From Campylobacterales bacterium (GTDB lineage: Bacteria; Campylobacterota; Campylobacteria; Campylobacterales; Hydrogenimonadaceae), in assembly GCA_026986055.1 (NCBI GenBank), contig JALSPH010000196.1, positions 1 to 9,340 on the forward strand: 9,340 nucleotides of DNA, written 5' to 3'. Of the stretch, positions 1 to 5,890 are shown one piece after another. A program made the translations under genes and the position numbers. The notes beneath the pieces are model-generated. The model had not been told where the DNA came from, did not search any database, and saw nothing but the letters and a program-made list of their open reading frames with translations. Position 1 is the stretch's first letter; each line of letters opens with the position of its first letter.

Positions 1-2
1 TA

Positions 3-527
3 AACAGCCACAATAGAATGGCGGCATCGGAGTGGAGCGAGCTCTTTCCCGAATTCATAAAAACCTATGTCAGTACCGATGTTATCGGTGCAGAGATTGC
101 CGGAGCCTACAAAAACGTCATAGCGATAGCGGGTGGAATATGTGCCGGCTTGAAACTTGGAGAGAACGCTCATGCAAGCCTGGTTTCCAGAGGTCTTGTC
201 GAGATGGCCCGTTTCGGGCGAGAGTTTGGAGCGAAAGAGGAGACATTCTTGTCTTTGAGCGGTGCCGGAGACCTCTTTTTAACGGCCGGCAGCAAGCTTT
301 CGAGAAACTTCAGAGTCGGATTGGGGCTTGCACAAAGAAGAGGTGTGGACGACATTCTTGAAGAGATAGGAGAGGTTGCCGAGGGTATCGGAACCGCGAG
401 AGCACTTCATAGGATTTCAAAAACAAATGAGATATACCTTCCCATAGCGAACGAAGTATACGCTATCTTGGAAGGAAAAGATCCGACTCAGAGTCTGAAA
501 GATCTTTTAAACAGGAGGAGAGACTGA
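3..527 (+). CDS. gpsA: NAD(P)-dependent glycerol-3-phosphate dehydrogenase, C-terminal part (5' end outside window)
   Basis: This is the 3' end of a gene that begins before the window; about 174 residues are visible and the reading frame is open to the left edge. The family reduces dihydroxyacetone phosphate to sn-glycerol-3-phosphate in the cytoplasm, supplying the phospholipid backbone. The visible part is the all-helical substrate-binding domain. It contains the segment DVIGAE..GAYKNVIAIAGG, with the conserved lysine encoded at 111-113. It is followed by the NAHASLVSRGLVEMARFG block, the SGAGDLFLTAGSKLSRN block and a VAEGIGTARAL segment near the C-terminus, all typical of GpsA. The N-terminal Rossmann domain is not in the window. 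The TGA stop abuts the ATG of proA with no spacer, so the two genes are almost certainly co-transcribed and translationally coupled. The identification is secure; only the start is unknown. Confidence 0.95.
   Translation, partial: NSHNRMAASEWSELFPEFIKTYVSTDVIGAEIAGAYKNVIAIAGGICAGLKLGENAHASLVSRGLVEMARFGREFGAKEETFLSLSGAGDLFLTAGSKLSRNFRVGLGLAQRRGVDDILEEIGEVAEGIGTARALHRISKTNEIYLPIANEVYAILEGKDPTQSLKDLLNRRRD
513..520 (+). promoter_or_regulatory. Shine-Dalgarno site of proA
   Basis: AGGAGGAG lies 7 bases before the proA ATG at 528 and inside the last codons of gpsA. It is the strongest Shine-Dalgarno match in this operon and fixes the proA start. Confidence 0.8.
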
Positions 528-1760
528 ATGGAAAAGTATCTACAAGAGGCTAAAGAGGCCTCAAGCGTGCTTGCCTCTTTAAAGGGCGAGAAGAAAAACT
601 CTGTTTTGAATAAAATAGCCGCTGCATTGGAAGAAAATAGCGCTTTGATAATAGAGCATAACAGATACGATATGGAAGAGGGTGAAAAAAACGGCCTCTC
701 GTCGGCATTGATGGATAGACTCTTTTTGGATGAAGGCCGCATAAAGGGTATGGCGCAGGCAGTGCGGGAGATAGCGGCTTTGAAAGAGCCCGTCGGGCGT
801 GTGTTGGACGGTTGGGTGACCGACAACGGTCTTAGAATCGAGAAGGTCTCTATACCCATAGGGGTTGTAGGCATCATCTACGAGTCGCGCCCAAATGTAA
901 CGAGCGACGCCGCGGCCCTCTGTTTTAAAAGTGGAAATGTCGCTATTTTAAAGGGCGGCAAAGAGGCGCAGCAGAGCAACGAGGCGATAGCTAAAATCAT
1001 ACAGAATACTCTCGAAGAGGAGGGGCTTCCAAAGGGACTCATCAGCCTTCTTCCCGACTCGAGCCGTGAAGGCGTGGCCAAGCTCATAAAGATGGATAGG
1101 TATGTGGATCTGATAATTCCGCGCGGCGGGGAGGCTCTGATACGCTTTGTGAACGAAAACGCCACGGTACCGGTGGTAAAGCACGACAAAGGGCTTTGTC
1201 ATACATATATACATAAAGATGCCGATATGGATGAGGCCGTAAAAATCTCCATAAACGCCAAATGCCAGCGCCCCGGAGTCTGTAACGCCATGGAGACTCT
1301 CATAGTAGATGAAGAGATTGCAGGTGCGGTTCTTCCGAAACTAAAAGCCGCATTCGATGAGTACTCCACAAAACTTCTGGGAGATGAGAAAACCAGAAAA
1401 TTTATAGATATAGAAGCTGCAAGCGAAGAGGATTTCGATACGGAGTATCTTGCAAACATACTCTCCATAAAAGTGGTCGAAGGCATCGACGATGCGATAG
1501 CGCATATTAGAAAGTACGGCTCCGGCCATTCGGAAGCGATTTTGACCCAAAACTACGGTGCGGCGGAGAGATTTTTGAATGAGATAGATGCAGCCTGCGT
1601 CTATGTAAACGCTTCTACCCGTTTTACTGACGGCGGGGCTTTCGGCTTTGGCGCAGAGGTTGGCATAAGCACCAACAAACTTCATGCAAGAGGTCCTATG
1701 GGTATAAACGATCTTACGACATACAAGTACAAGATCTACGGAGATGGGCAGATTAGGTAG
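528..1760 (+). CDS. proA: Glutamate-5-semialdehyde dehydrogenase (gamma-glutamyl phosphate reductase)
   Basis: The product is 410 aa, close to the usual family length of about 415. It catalyses the NADPH-dependent reduction of gamma-glutamyl phosphate to glutamate-5-semialdehyde, the second step of proline synthesis, in the cytoplasm. It belongs to the aldehyde dehydrogenase superfamily. The catalytic cysteine is Cys252, in KCQRPGVCNAMETLIV. The family signature V-x5-A-x2-HI-x2-YGSGHSE-x-I is intact at residues 317-338. The N-terminal cofactor region has IPIGVVGIIYESRPNV and KGGKEA, and the C-terminal NASTRFTDGGAFGFGAEVGIST block is well conserved. The ATG at 528 is preceded by a strong AGGAGGAG. 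The gene follows gpsA with no gap and is followed two bases later by an ABC ATPase. The proline-pathway partner proB is not in the window, so its location elsewhere must be assumed. Confidence 0.98.
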   Translation: MEKYLQEAKEASSVLASLKGEKKNSVLNKIAAALEENSALIIEHNRYDMEEGEKNGLSSALMDRLFLDEGRIKGMAQAVREIAALKEPVGRVLDGWVTDNGLRIEKVSIPIGVVGIIYESRPNVTSDAAALCFKSGNVAILKGGKEAQQSNEAIAKIIQNTLEEEGLPKGLISLLPDSSREGVAKLIKMDRYVDLIIPRGGEALIRFVNENATVPVVKHDKGLCHTYIHKDADMDEAVKISINAKCQRPGVCNAMETLIVDEEIAGAVLPKLKAAFDEYSTKLLGDEKTRKFIDIEAASEEDFDTEYLANILSIKVVEGIDDAIAHIRKYGSGHSEAILTQNYGAAERFLNEIDAACVYVNASTRFTDGGAFGFGAEVGISTNKLHARGPMGINDLTTYKYKIYGDGQIR

Positions 1761-1762
1761 AT

Positions 1763-2341
1763 ATGTCCAAAAAACCGGTTTTAAATATAGAGAGCCTTAC
1801 ATTTGGTTACTCCAAAGAGAAGCTTTTGTATGAAGAGTTCTCTTTGACCCTTTACGAGGGTGAGATAGTAACCATTCTTGGTCCAAGCGGTAGTGGTAAG
1901 AGTACCCTTTTTGAACTGATTGCCGGAAATTTGAAACCGATGAGGGGGAAGATAGAAAGAGAGAGGTTTTCGCAGGTTTTTCAAGACCCCTACAGCTCTT
2001 TTCACCCCACCTATACGATAAAAAATCAGATCGAGGATGTGGCGGATATGGCCGGTTACATGGAGCTTTGCGATAATATGGGGTTTGACCAGAAGCTTTT
2101 AGAGAGACGACCTCACGAGCTCTCGGGCGGCCAGCTTCAAAGAGCCTCCATCATCAGAGCCCTTTTGATGAAGCCGAAACTCCTTCTTGCGGATGAGCCT
2201 ACTTCAGCGCTTGACAATCTAATACAACTCGATGTCATGAAACTGCTGCTTCGCACTCTAAAAAGTGTCGGTATCTTGATGATAACCCATGACAGAGATC
2301 TAGCTAAGTGGTGTAGCGACAAAATTATTGAGCTTAAATAG
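1763..2341 (+). CDS. Small ABC-type ATPase, Opp/Dpp/Nik-like, without a linked permease
   Basis: This 192-aa protein is a single nucleotide-binding domain with all catalytic motifs. Walker A GPSGSGKST is at 40-48, the Q-loop VFQDPYSSF at 72-80, the signature LSGGQ at 120-124, Walker B LLLADEP at 140-146 with the D-loop SALD at 148-151, and the switch histidine His176 in THD. The QDPYSSFHP and SALDNLIQLDV stretches most resemble ATPases of oligopeptide/nickel-type importers. It is shorter than those (usually about 250-330 aa) and lacks their C-terminal substrate-type extension. No permease or binding protein is nearby, so substrate and direction of transport cannot be stated. The ATG lies two bases after the proA stop and only a weak AGG is present upstream, suggesting translation coupled to proA. 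It should be an active ATPase; the partner is unknown. Confidence 0.85.
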   Translation: MSKKPVLNIESLTFGYSKEKLLYEEFSLTLYEGEIVTILGPSGSGKSTLFELIAGNLKPMRGKIERERFSQVFQDPYSSFHPTYTIKNQIEDVADMAGYMELCDNMGFDQKLLERRPHELSGGQLQRASIIRALLMKPKLLLADEPTSALDNLIQLDVMKLLLRTLKSVGILMITHDRDLAKWCSDKIIELK

Positions 2342-2396
2342 ATAGAGTATCGCCTTTTTTACCGAGTAGACTTACCCCTTTTTGCTCACTTTCGGC

Positions 2397-2765
2397 TCAG
2401 TAGGTTTTGTAAAGATACTCCGCTATGATTTTTGCCTCCTCTTCACTTATAGTCCCTTTCATCGAAGGCATAAGGCCAAACCTTTTCATCGCCTCTTTAT
2501 TGAAGCGGATTTTCTCTTTGGAGGGTTCCAATATATAGTCGGAGACAAAATTTACGAAGCTCTTTTGATCTTTCAAATCTCTTTTGAGGTGTCTTACGAC
2601 TCCCCACATTGGAGGAGCCACCATATTTTTCACCTGTTCAACGGTAGGGTTCGAGCTCATATGGCAGACAGTACACTTGCTTTCGGTAAGTTGCTCGCCG
2701 TCAATTCCACAATATGCGCTTGAGAGGGCAAATGTCAGTAGCATAGCGGACTTCAAATGGTTCAT
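2397..2765 (-). CDS. Small periplasmic class I-type mono-haem cytochrome c
   Basis: The product is 122 aa. An N-terminal hydrophobic signal peptide covers about residues 1-19. It is followed by a single haem-binding motif CTVCH at 31-35, and a likely distal methionine ligand lies in GLMPSMKG (Met99 or Met102). The ending ISEEEAKIIAEYLYKTY is the typical C-terminal helix of small c-type cytochromes. The mature protein of about 100 residues is expected to shuttle electrons in the periplasm. There is no adjacent oxidase or reductase to name its partner. It is a lone gene transcribed towards the ABC ATPase and divergent from the eIF2B-like gene. The start is supported by GAAAGGTG a few bases upstream, the same type of ribosome-binding site used by the peroxidase gene at 5891. 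Residue 19 is a cysteine, but the preceding SAY does not fit a lipobox. Confidence 0.9.
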   Translation of the reverse strand: MNHLKSAMLLTFALSSAYCGIDGEQLTESKCTVCHMSSNPTVEQVKNMVAPPMWGVVRHLKRDLKDQKSFVNFVSDYILEPSKEKIRFNKEAMKRFGLMPSMKGTISEEEAKIIAEYLYKTY

Positions 2766-2790
2766 TTTTCACCTTTCAAAAAAATTTATA

Positions 2791-2796
2791 ATCATA
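2791..2796 (-). promoter_or_regulatory. Candidate -10 box for the small cytochrome c gene
   Basis: Read on the minus strand this is TATGAT, with TATAAA immediately after it, inside a very AT-rich 116-bp divergent intergenic region (2766-2881). It would start transcription about 18 bases before the ATG. No convincing -35 box was found. Such hexamers are easy to find by chance in DNA this AT-rich. Confidence 0.25.
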
Positions 2797-2869
2797 TTAA
2801 TATATAGTTATTTATAGAAAGATTAACCTACAAAAAATCGATAATGAACGAAATGTTGAGAAGTTTTTG

Positions 2870-2875
2870 TAAAAT
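2870..2875 (+). promoter_or_regulatory. Candidate -10 box for the eIF2B-like gene
   Basis: TAAAAT, in the context TTTTTGTAAAATTG, would place the transcription start near 2882. That is the first possible ATG itself, which favours the TTG start at 2900 with a leader of about 18 bases. No good -35 is present at the right spacing. Confidence 0.35.
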
Positions 2876-2887
2876 TGTTGGATGGAA

Positions 2888-2894
2888 AAGGAGG
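2888..2894 (+). promoter_or_regulatory. Shine-Dalgarno site that points to a TTG start
   Basis: AAGGAGG is a full match to the anti-Shine-Dalgarno core. It lies 5 bases before the in-frame TTG at 2900. It sits downstream of the ATG at 2882 and cannot serve that codon, which has no ribosome-binding site of its own. Confidence 0.6.
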
Positions 2895-2899
2895 TAGGT

Positions 2900-3799
2900 T
2901 TGGAAGCCGTAAAGAATTTTGAGGCCAGGATTTACGAACTATCCAAAGATAAGGTGCACGGTGCTACATTTTTGACAAAAGAGTGCGCCGAAGCTTTTAA
3001 AGAGTTGGCTTTAAGATGTACAAATAGAGATGTTTTAAGCCAATCTGCTCTTAAAATTGCAGAGTGCAGGCCCATGATGGCTTCGGTTTTCAGACTTGCA
3101 AACGAGATTTTGTTCGAGCTTGAAAAAGGTTCCCATCCAAAAAGGTTGGCAGAGGTTTGTGAAGGGTATATCTCAAAAATGCAGAACTCTTCAAAACTCG
3201 CTTCTCATAAAGCATCCGCCTTGATCGGTGAAGGGTATACCGTCTTGACTCACTCATTCAGTTCCTTGGTCAAAGATGCACTCATTTGTGCCTATGAAAA
3301 CGGGGTTGACTTCAATGTTATATGCACCGAATCAAGACCGGTAATGGAGGGTAGATCGCTTGCCAAAGAGTTGAGTGAAACGGGCATCGAGAGCAGACTC
3401 ATCGTAGATGCTGCTGCACCTTTTTTGGTAAAGCGGTGCGATCTTGTGCTCGTTGGTGCCGATGGTATAGGAGGCTTCGGTCTTGTTCATAAGGTTGGAA
3501 CTCTCTCTATTGCTTTGGCTGCAAAAAGTTACTCTACCCCTTTTGTCTCTATTTCACCCAAAGTGAAGTTTTGGCCCTCGGCTTTTTTGGAACCGAAAGA
3601 GCCTTTGAGAGATGAAGATGAGTTGAAAGAAGATGGTGACTATCGCGTAATAAACCTCTATTTCGACGTAACCGGGCTTGAATATATAGAAAAGATCGTT
3701 ACCGAAGATGGTATTATGGCTTCAAAAGAGGCCGAAAGCATTTGCAATAACATATCTATGCATCCCTATTTACAAGGTTTTTTTCCAGTTCGATTTTGA
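2900..3799 (+). CDS. eIF2B-alpha-like / ribose-1,5-bisphosphate isomerase-like protein, function unproven
   Basis: The product is 299 aa from TTG 2900, or 305 aa from ATG 2882; residue numbers here use TTG. It belongs to the superfamily of eIF2B alpha/beta/delta, ribose-1,5-bisphosphate isomerase (R15Pi) and methylthioribose-1-phosphate isomerase (MtnA). A helical N-terminal domain with ECRPMMASV near residue 57 precedes the Rossmann-like core. The core has LTHSFSS at 116-122, CTESRP at 142-147, LVGADGI at 184-190 and GLVHKVGT at 194-201, and ends with NLYFDVTGLEYI. The characterised isomerases use a Cys in a THC motif plus an Asp. Here the Asp is kept (Asp188) but the Cys position is Ser119, so activity by the known mechanism is doubtful. 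eIF2B alpha also lacks that Cys. The gene overlaps pncB tail-to-tail by 44 bases. I infer a sugar-phosphate- or nucleotide-binding role; the family call is firm, the function is not. Confidence 0.75.
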   Translation: MEAVKNFEARIYELSKDKVHGATFLTKECAEAFKELALRCTNRDVLSQSALKIAECRPMMASVFRLANEILFELEKGSHPKRLAEVCEGYISKMQNSSKLASHKASALIGEGYTVLTHSFSSLVKDALICAYENGVDFNVICTESRPVMEGRSLAKELSETGIESRLIVDAAAPFLVKRCDLVLVGADGIGGFGLVHKVGTLSIALAAKSYSTPFVSISPKVKFWPSAFLEPKEPLRDEDELKEDGDYRVINLYFDVTGLEYIEKIVTEDGIMASKEAESICNNISMHPYLQGFFPVRF

Positions 3800-5120
3800 G
3801 ACACTTGACCATCTCTTGTAACTTTGAGCTAAGCGATGGCTTTATGGTTTCGTCACTATTTATATCTTTGATCTCCGGAGGCAGAGTATCGAAACTCTCA
3901 AGAGCCTTTTTGCGTATCTCATCAAGTGATGGCAGATCTATTTGAACCTCTCCTTTGAAAATATACCTTTTCATCAGAGGCAGACCATCTATATCTTCAT
4001 CGTGCAATTCGATAGTATCGCTCTTTATGATGCCGTTGCAATAGTTCCTAAATATCTGTTTTTTGCCGGGAAGTGTCACCTTTTTTGGGCTTAGCTTCAT
4101 CTTCGGTTCGTTGTCGTACTCTACCAACTTGTAGGCGCAGTCCAAAAATGGCAGATCGGCCGAAACGACAAGCTCGGTTCCTACTCCCCACCCGTCTATG
4201 GGTGTTTTGGCATCCAAATACTCTTTTATCTTGTATTCGTTCAATCCTCCGCTGACAAATATCATGGTATCTTCAAAGCCCGCCCTATCAAGTATGCCTC
4301 TGCACTCTTTCGCCAACTTTACTATCTCTCCGCTATCGAGTCTTATGCCTCTAAAGCTTTTCAAACCGCTCCTCTTTACGGCTTCCACCGCATTTTCTAC
4401 CCCTTTTATCGTATCGAACGTATCGACCAAAAGTGTGGAGTTTTCAGGATAACTTTTCAAAAAGTGGGTGAATGCCTCTTTTTCATCTTTATGGGCCAAA
4501 ATGAAAGAGTGTGCCATCGTGCCAAAAGAGGGTATGCCGAAACATTTGGAGGCCAAAACGTTTGAGGTTCCTATAAATCCGCCTATATATGCACTTCTGG
4601 CAGCCTTCATTCCTGCATCCGTTCCGTGAGCTCGCCTTAGTCCGAAATCTACAAGCAGACTCTTGCCGGCCACACTGTAGCATCTTAGAGCTTTTGTGGC
4701 TACAAGTGTGGAGATTTGCATAGTATTTATGATGAAAGTTTCGACAATCTGCGCTTCGATCAAAGGTGCTTCTATAGTAAGAAGAGGTTCGTTTTCAAAA
4801 ACTATTTCACCCTCATCTACGGCATAAAGGTTACCTGTGAATCTGAAACTCTTCAAGTAGTCCAGAAAATCGTCACTGAATCTTCCGGTCGTTTTCAGGT
4901 ACTCAATATCCTCTTTTGAAAATTTGAGATTTTCAAGATAGTAGATCACCTGCTCCAGCCCGGCAGAGAGCAGATATGATCTTTTTTTAAGATTTCGCAC
5001 AAAGAAGTCGAAAACGGCAATACCGTTCATTTTGGCGTTGAAATAGCTTTGCGCCATCGTAAGTTCGTAAAGATCCGTAAGAAGTACCATGTTGCTCTCA
5101 TCGACGAAACCGAACTTCAT
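3756..5120 (-). CDS. pncB: Nicotinate phosphoribosyltransferase
   Basis: The product is 454 aa. It converts nicotinate and PRPP, with ATP hydrolysis, to nicotinate mononucleotide in the cytoplasm, the committed Preiss-Handler step of NAD synthesis. The N-terminal LLTDLYELTMAQSY at 13-26 and FDFFVR at 37-42 are diagnostic. LRRAHG is at 161-166. GTMAHS at 200-205 contains His204, equivalent to the histidine that is phosphorylated during the reaction. RLDSGE is at 260-265 and GWGVGTEL at 310-317. The ATG at 5120 is chosen because GGAG lies 5 bases upstream of it. A longer frame back to 5258 would run into pncA and shows no family sequence. The gene is divergent from pncA across 76 bases, and its last 44 bases overlap the end of the eIF2B-like gene. 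The C-terminal 50 or so residues are charged and poorly conserved. Confidence 0.96.
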   Translation of the reverse strand: MKFGFVDESNMVLLTDLYELTMAQSYFNAKMNGIAVFDFFVRNLKKRSYLLSAGLEQVIYYLENLKFSKEDIEYLKTTGRFSDDFLDYLKSFRFTGNLYAVDEGEIVFENEPLLTIEAPLIEAQIVETFIINTMQISTLVATKALRCYSVAGKSLLVDFGLRRAHGTDAGMKAARSAYIGGFIGTSNVLASKCFGIPSFGTMAHSFILAHKDEKEAFTHFLKSYPENSTLLVDTFDTIKGVENAVEAVKRSGLKSFRGIRLDSGEIVKLAKECRGILDRAGFEDTMIFVSGGLNEYKIKEYLDAKTPIDGWGVGTELVVSADLPFLDCAYKLVEYDNEPKMKLSPKKVTLPGKKQIFRNYCNGIIKSDTIELHDEDIDGLPLMKRYIFKGEVQIDLPSLDEIRKKALESFDTLPPEIKDINSDETIKPSLSSKLQEMVKCLKIELEKNLVNRDA

Positions 5121-5125
5121 AACTT

Positions 5126-5129
5126 CTCC
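5126..5129 (-). promoter_or_regulatory. Shine-Dalgarno site deciding the pncB start
   Basis: On the minus strand GGAG, in the context TGGAGAAGTT, lies 5 bases before the ATG at 5120. It supports a 454-residue protein rather than the 500-residue upstream extension. Confidence 0.65.
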
Positions 5130-5153
5130 ATTCACATCCAGATGTATAGTGAA

Positions 5154-5159
5154 AGTATA
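5154..5159 (-). promoter_or_regulatory. Candidate -10 box for pncB
   Basis: TATACT on the minus strand would give a leader of about 27 bases. A second possible hexamer, TATACA, lies at 5143-5148. No clear -35 was seen. It shares the 76-bp divergent region 5121-5196 with the pncA promoter, so the two opposed promoters would almost overlap. Confidence 0.35.
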
Positions 5160-5160
5160 G

Positions 5161-5166
5161 TACAAT
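5161..5166 (+). promoter_or_regulatory. Candidate -10 box for pncA
   Basis: TACAAT would put the transcript start near 5173, about 24 bases before the pncA ATG. GAAAGGA at 5185-5191 is the ribosome-binding site, 5 bases from the start codon. The -10 lies back to back with the pncB candidate at 5154-5159. Confidence 0.35.
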
Positions 5167-5196
5167 TTTATAGAAACCGTTTTTGAAAGGATTGAA

Positions 5197-5793
5197 ATGA
5201 GGCTTTCTGTAACAAAAAAAGATGCACTGATCGTAGTCGATATGCAGAACGATTTCATGCCGGGCGGTGCGCTGGGTATAGATGGAGCCGATCGTATAGT
5301 GGAGCGTATAAACGACTATGTGAGACTATTTGAAAAGCTGTCGCAACCGGTCTACTTTACCCGTGACTGGCACCCGAAAAATCATATCTCTTTCAAAGAA
5401 AATGGAGGAGTATGGCCCAGACACTGCGTGCAAAAGAGTGAAGGGGCAAAGTTTCACAAAGATCTCTACATCCCTTCCGATAACAGGTTCGTTATCTCAA
5501 AAGGCACCTTTGAAGATTTCGATGCATACTCCGCTTTTCAGGGAACCGAACTAAAGAGCCTTCTTGGTGAAAGGGCAATAAGACGAGTTTTCATATGCGG
5601 AGTAGCTACCGACTATTGTGTGAAGCATACCCTTCTTGGAGCTATAAATCTCGGATTTGAGACCTCTTTTTTATACGATGCCGTTAAAGGCGTGGAGCTG
5701 CATGAGGGTGACTGCGCCGCTGCAGTGCAGGAGATGCTTGAAGCGGGCACTCTTCTTTGCGAAATCGATGATTTTATCGATAGGAGAGTGTAG
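5197..5793 (+). CDS. pncA: Nicotinamidase
   Basis: The product is 198 aa, in the normal range for the family. It hydrolyses nicotinamide to nicotinate and ammonia in the cytoplasm, feeding the product to PncB encoded divergently next door. It is an isochorismatase-fold cysteine hydrolase. The triad is visible as Asp15 in VVDMQNDF, Lys102 in VISKGT and Cys141 in CGVATDYCV. The metal site is Asp57, His59 and His63 in RDWHPKNHISF. The WPRHCVQ segment at 73-79 and the cis-peptide region GVAT at 135-138 favour nicotinamidase over other isochorismatase-like enzymes. The ATG at 5197 follows GAAAGGA with 5 bases between. No clear terminator follows the stop; the next gene starts about 100 bases on after an AT-rich stretch. 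Confidence 0.96.
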   Translation: MRLSVTKKDALIVVDMQNDFMPGGALGIDGADRIVERINDYVRLFEKLSQPVYFTRDWHPKNHISFKENGGVWPRHCVQKSEGAKFHKDLYIPSDNRFVISKGTFEDFDAYSAFQGTELKSLLGERAIRRVFICGVATDYCVKHTLLGAINLGFETSFLYDAVKGVELHEGDCAAAVQEMLEAGTLLCEIDDFIDRRV

Positions 5794-5821
5794 ATAATAA
5801 GTTTTTTCTTAAAACAATATT

Positions 5822-5835
5822 TTAATTAAGATTAA
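5822..5835. promoter_or_regulatory. Weak Crp/Fnr-type palindrome upstream of the di-haem peroxidase
   Basis: TTAAT-N4-ATTAA has the geometry of Crp/Fnr-family operators (Fnr is TTGAT-N4-ATCAA). It lies 30-43 bases before the candidate -10 boxes. Every base in the arms is A or T in a strongly AT-rich stretch, so chance is a real explanation. Confidence 0.2.
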
Positions 5836-5851
5836 TTTGACAAAAAAAAGT

Positions 5852-5870
5852 TATAATAACCATATATAAT
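5852..5870 (+). promoter_or_regulatory. Promoter region of the di-haem peroxidase, two TATAAT boxes
   Basis: Two perfect TATAAT hexamers lie at 5852-5857 and 5865-5870, giving leaders of about 27 or 14 bases before the ATG at 5891. A TTGACA at 5837-5842 is only 9 bases from the first and 22 from the second, so it is not a proper -35 for either. AAGGTG at 5881-5886 is the ribosome-binding site. The 97-base gap 5794-5890 holds nothing else that I can support. Confidence 0.5.
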
Positions 5871-5890
5871 CTAACATAAAAAGGTGAAAG

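Noticed and set aside
2342..2396. Possible terminator between the ABC ATPase and the cytochrome gene
   Set aside because: T-runs are present (CCTTTTTT and CCCCTTTTT) but I could find no convincing stem before them on either strand.
2709..2711. Lipoprotein assignment for the small cytochrome, based on Cys19
   Set aside because: Residues -3 to -1 are S-A-Y; tyrosine at -1 does not fit a lipobox, so a standard exported protein is more likely.
2382..2723. 113-aa plus-strand frame opposite the small cytochrome c
   Set aside because: The minus strand encodes a signal peptide and CTVCH haem site; the plus frame has no recognisable features.
2882..3799. Annotation of the eIF2B-like gene as a working ribose-1,5-bisphosphate isomerase of the AMP-Rubisco pathway
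   Set aside because: The catalytic cysteine position is serine and no Rubisco or AMP phosphorylase gene is in the window; only the family assignment is supported.
5121..5258. N-terminal extension of pncB to an ATG at 5258 (500 aa)
   Set aside because: It would overlap the pncA start and promoter, shows no NAPRT-like sequence, and a good GGAG sits before the ATG at 5120.
5764..5781. ATCGAT...ATCGAT hairpin at the end of pncA as a terminator
   Set aside because: The 6-bp stem lies inside the coding region and the T-run at 5802-5807 is 20 bases away, so it is not an intrinsic terminator.
5837..5842. TTGACA as a -35 box for the peroxidase
   Set aside because: Spacing to the two TATAAT boxes is 9 and 22 bases, outside the workable range.
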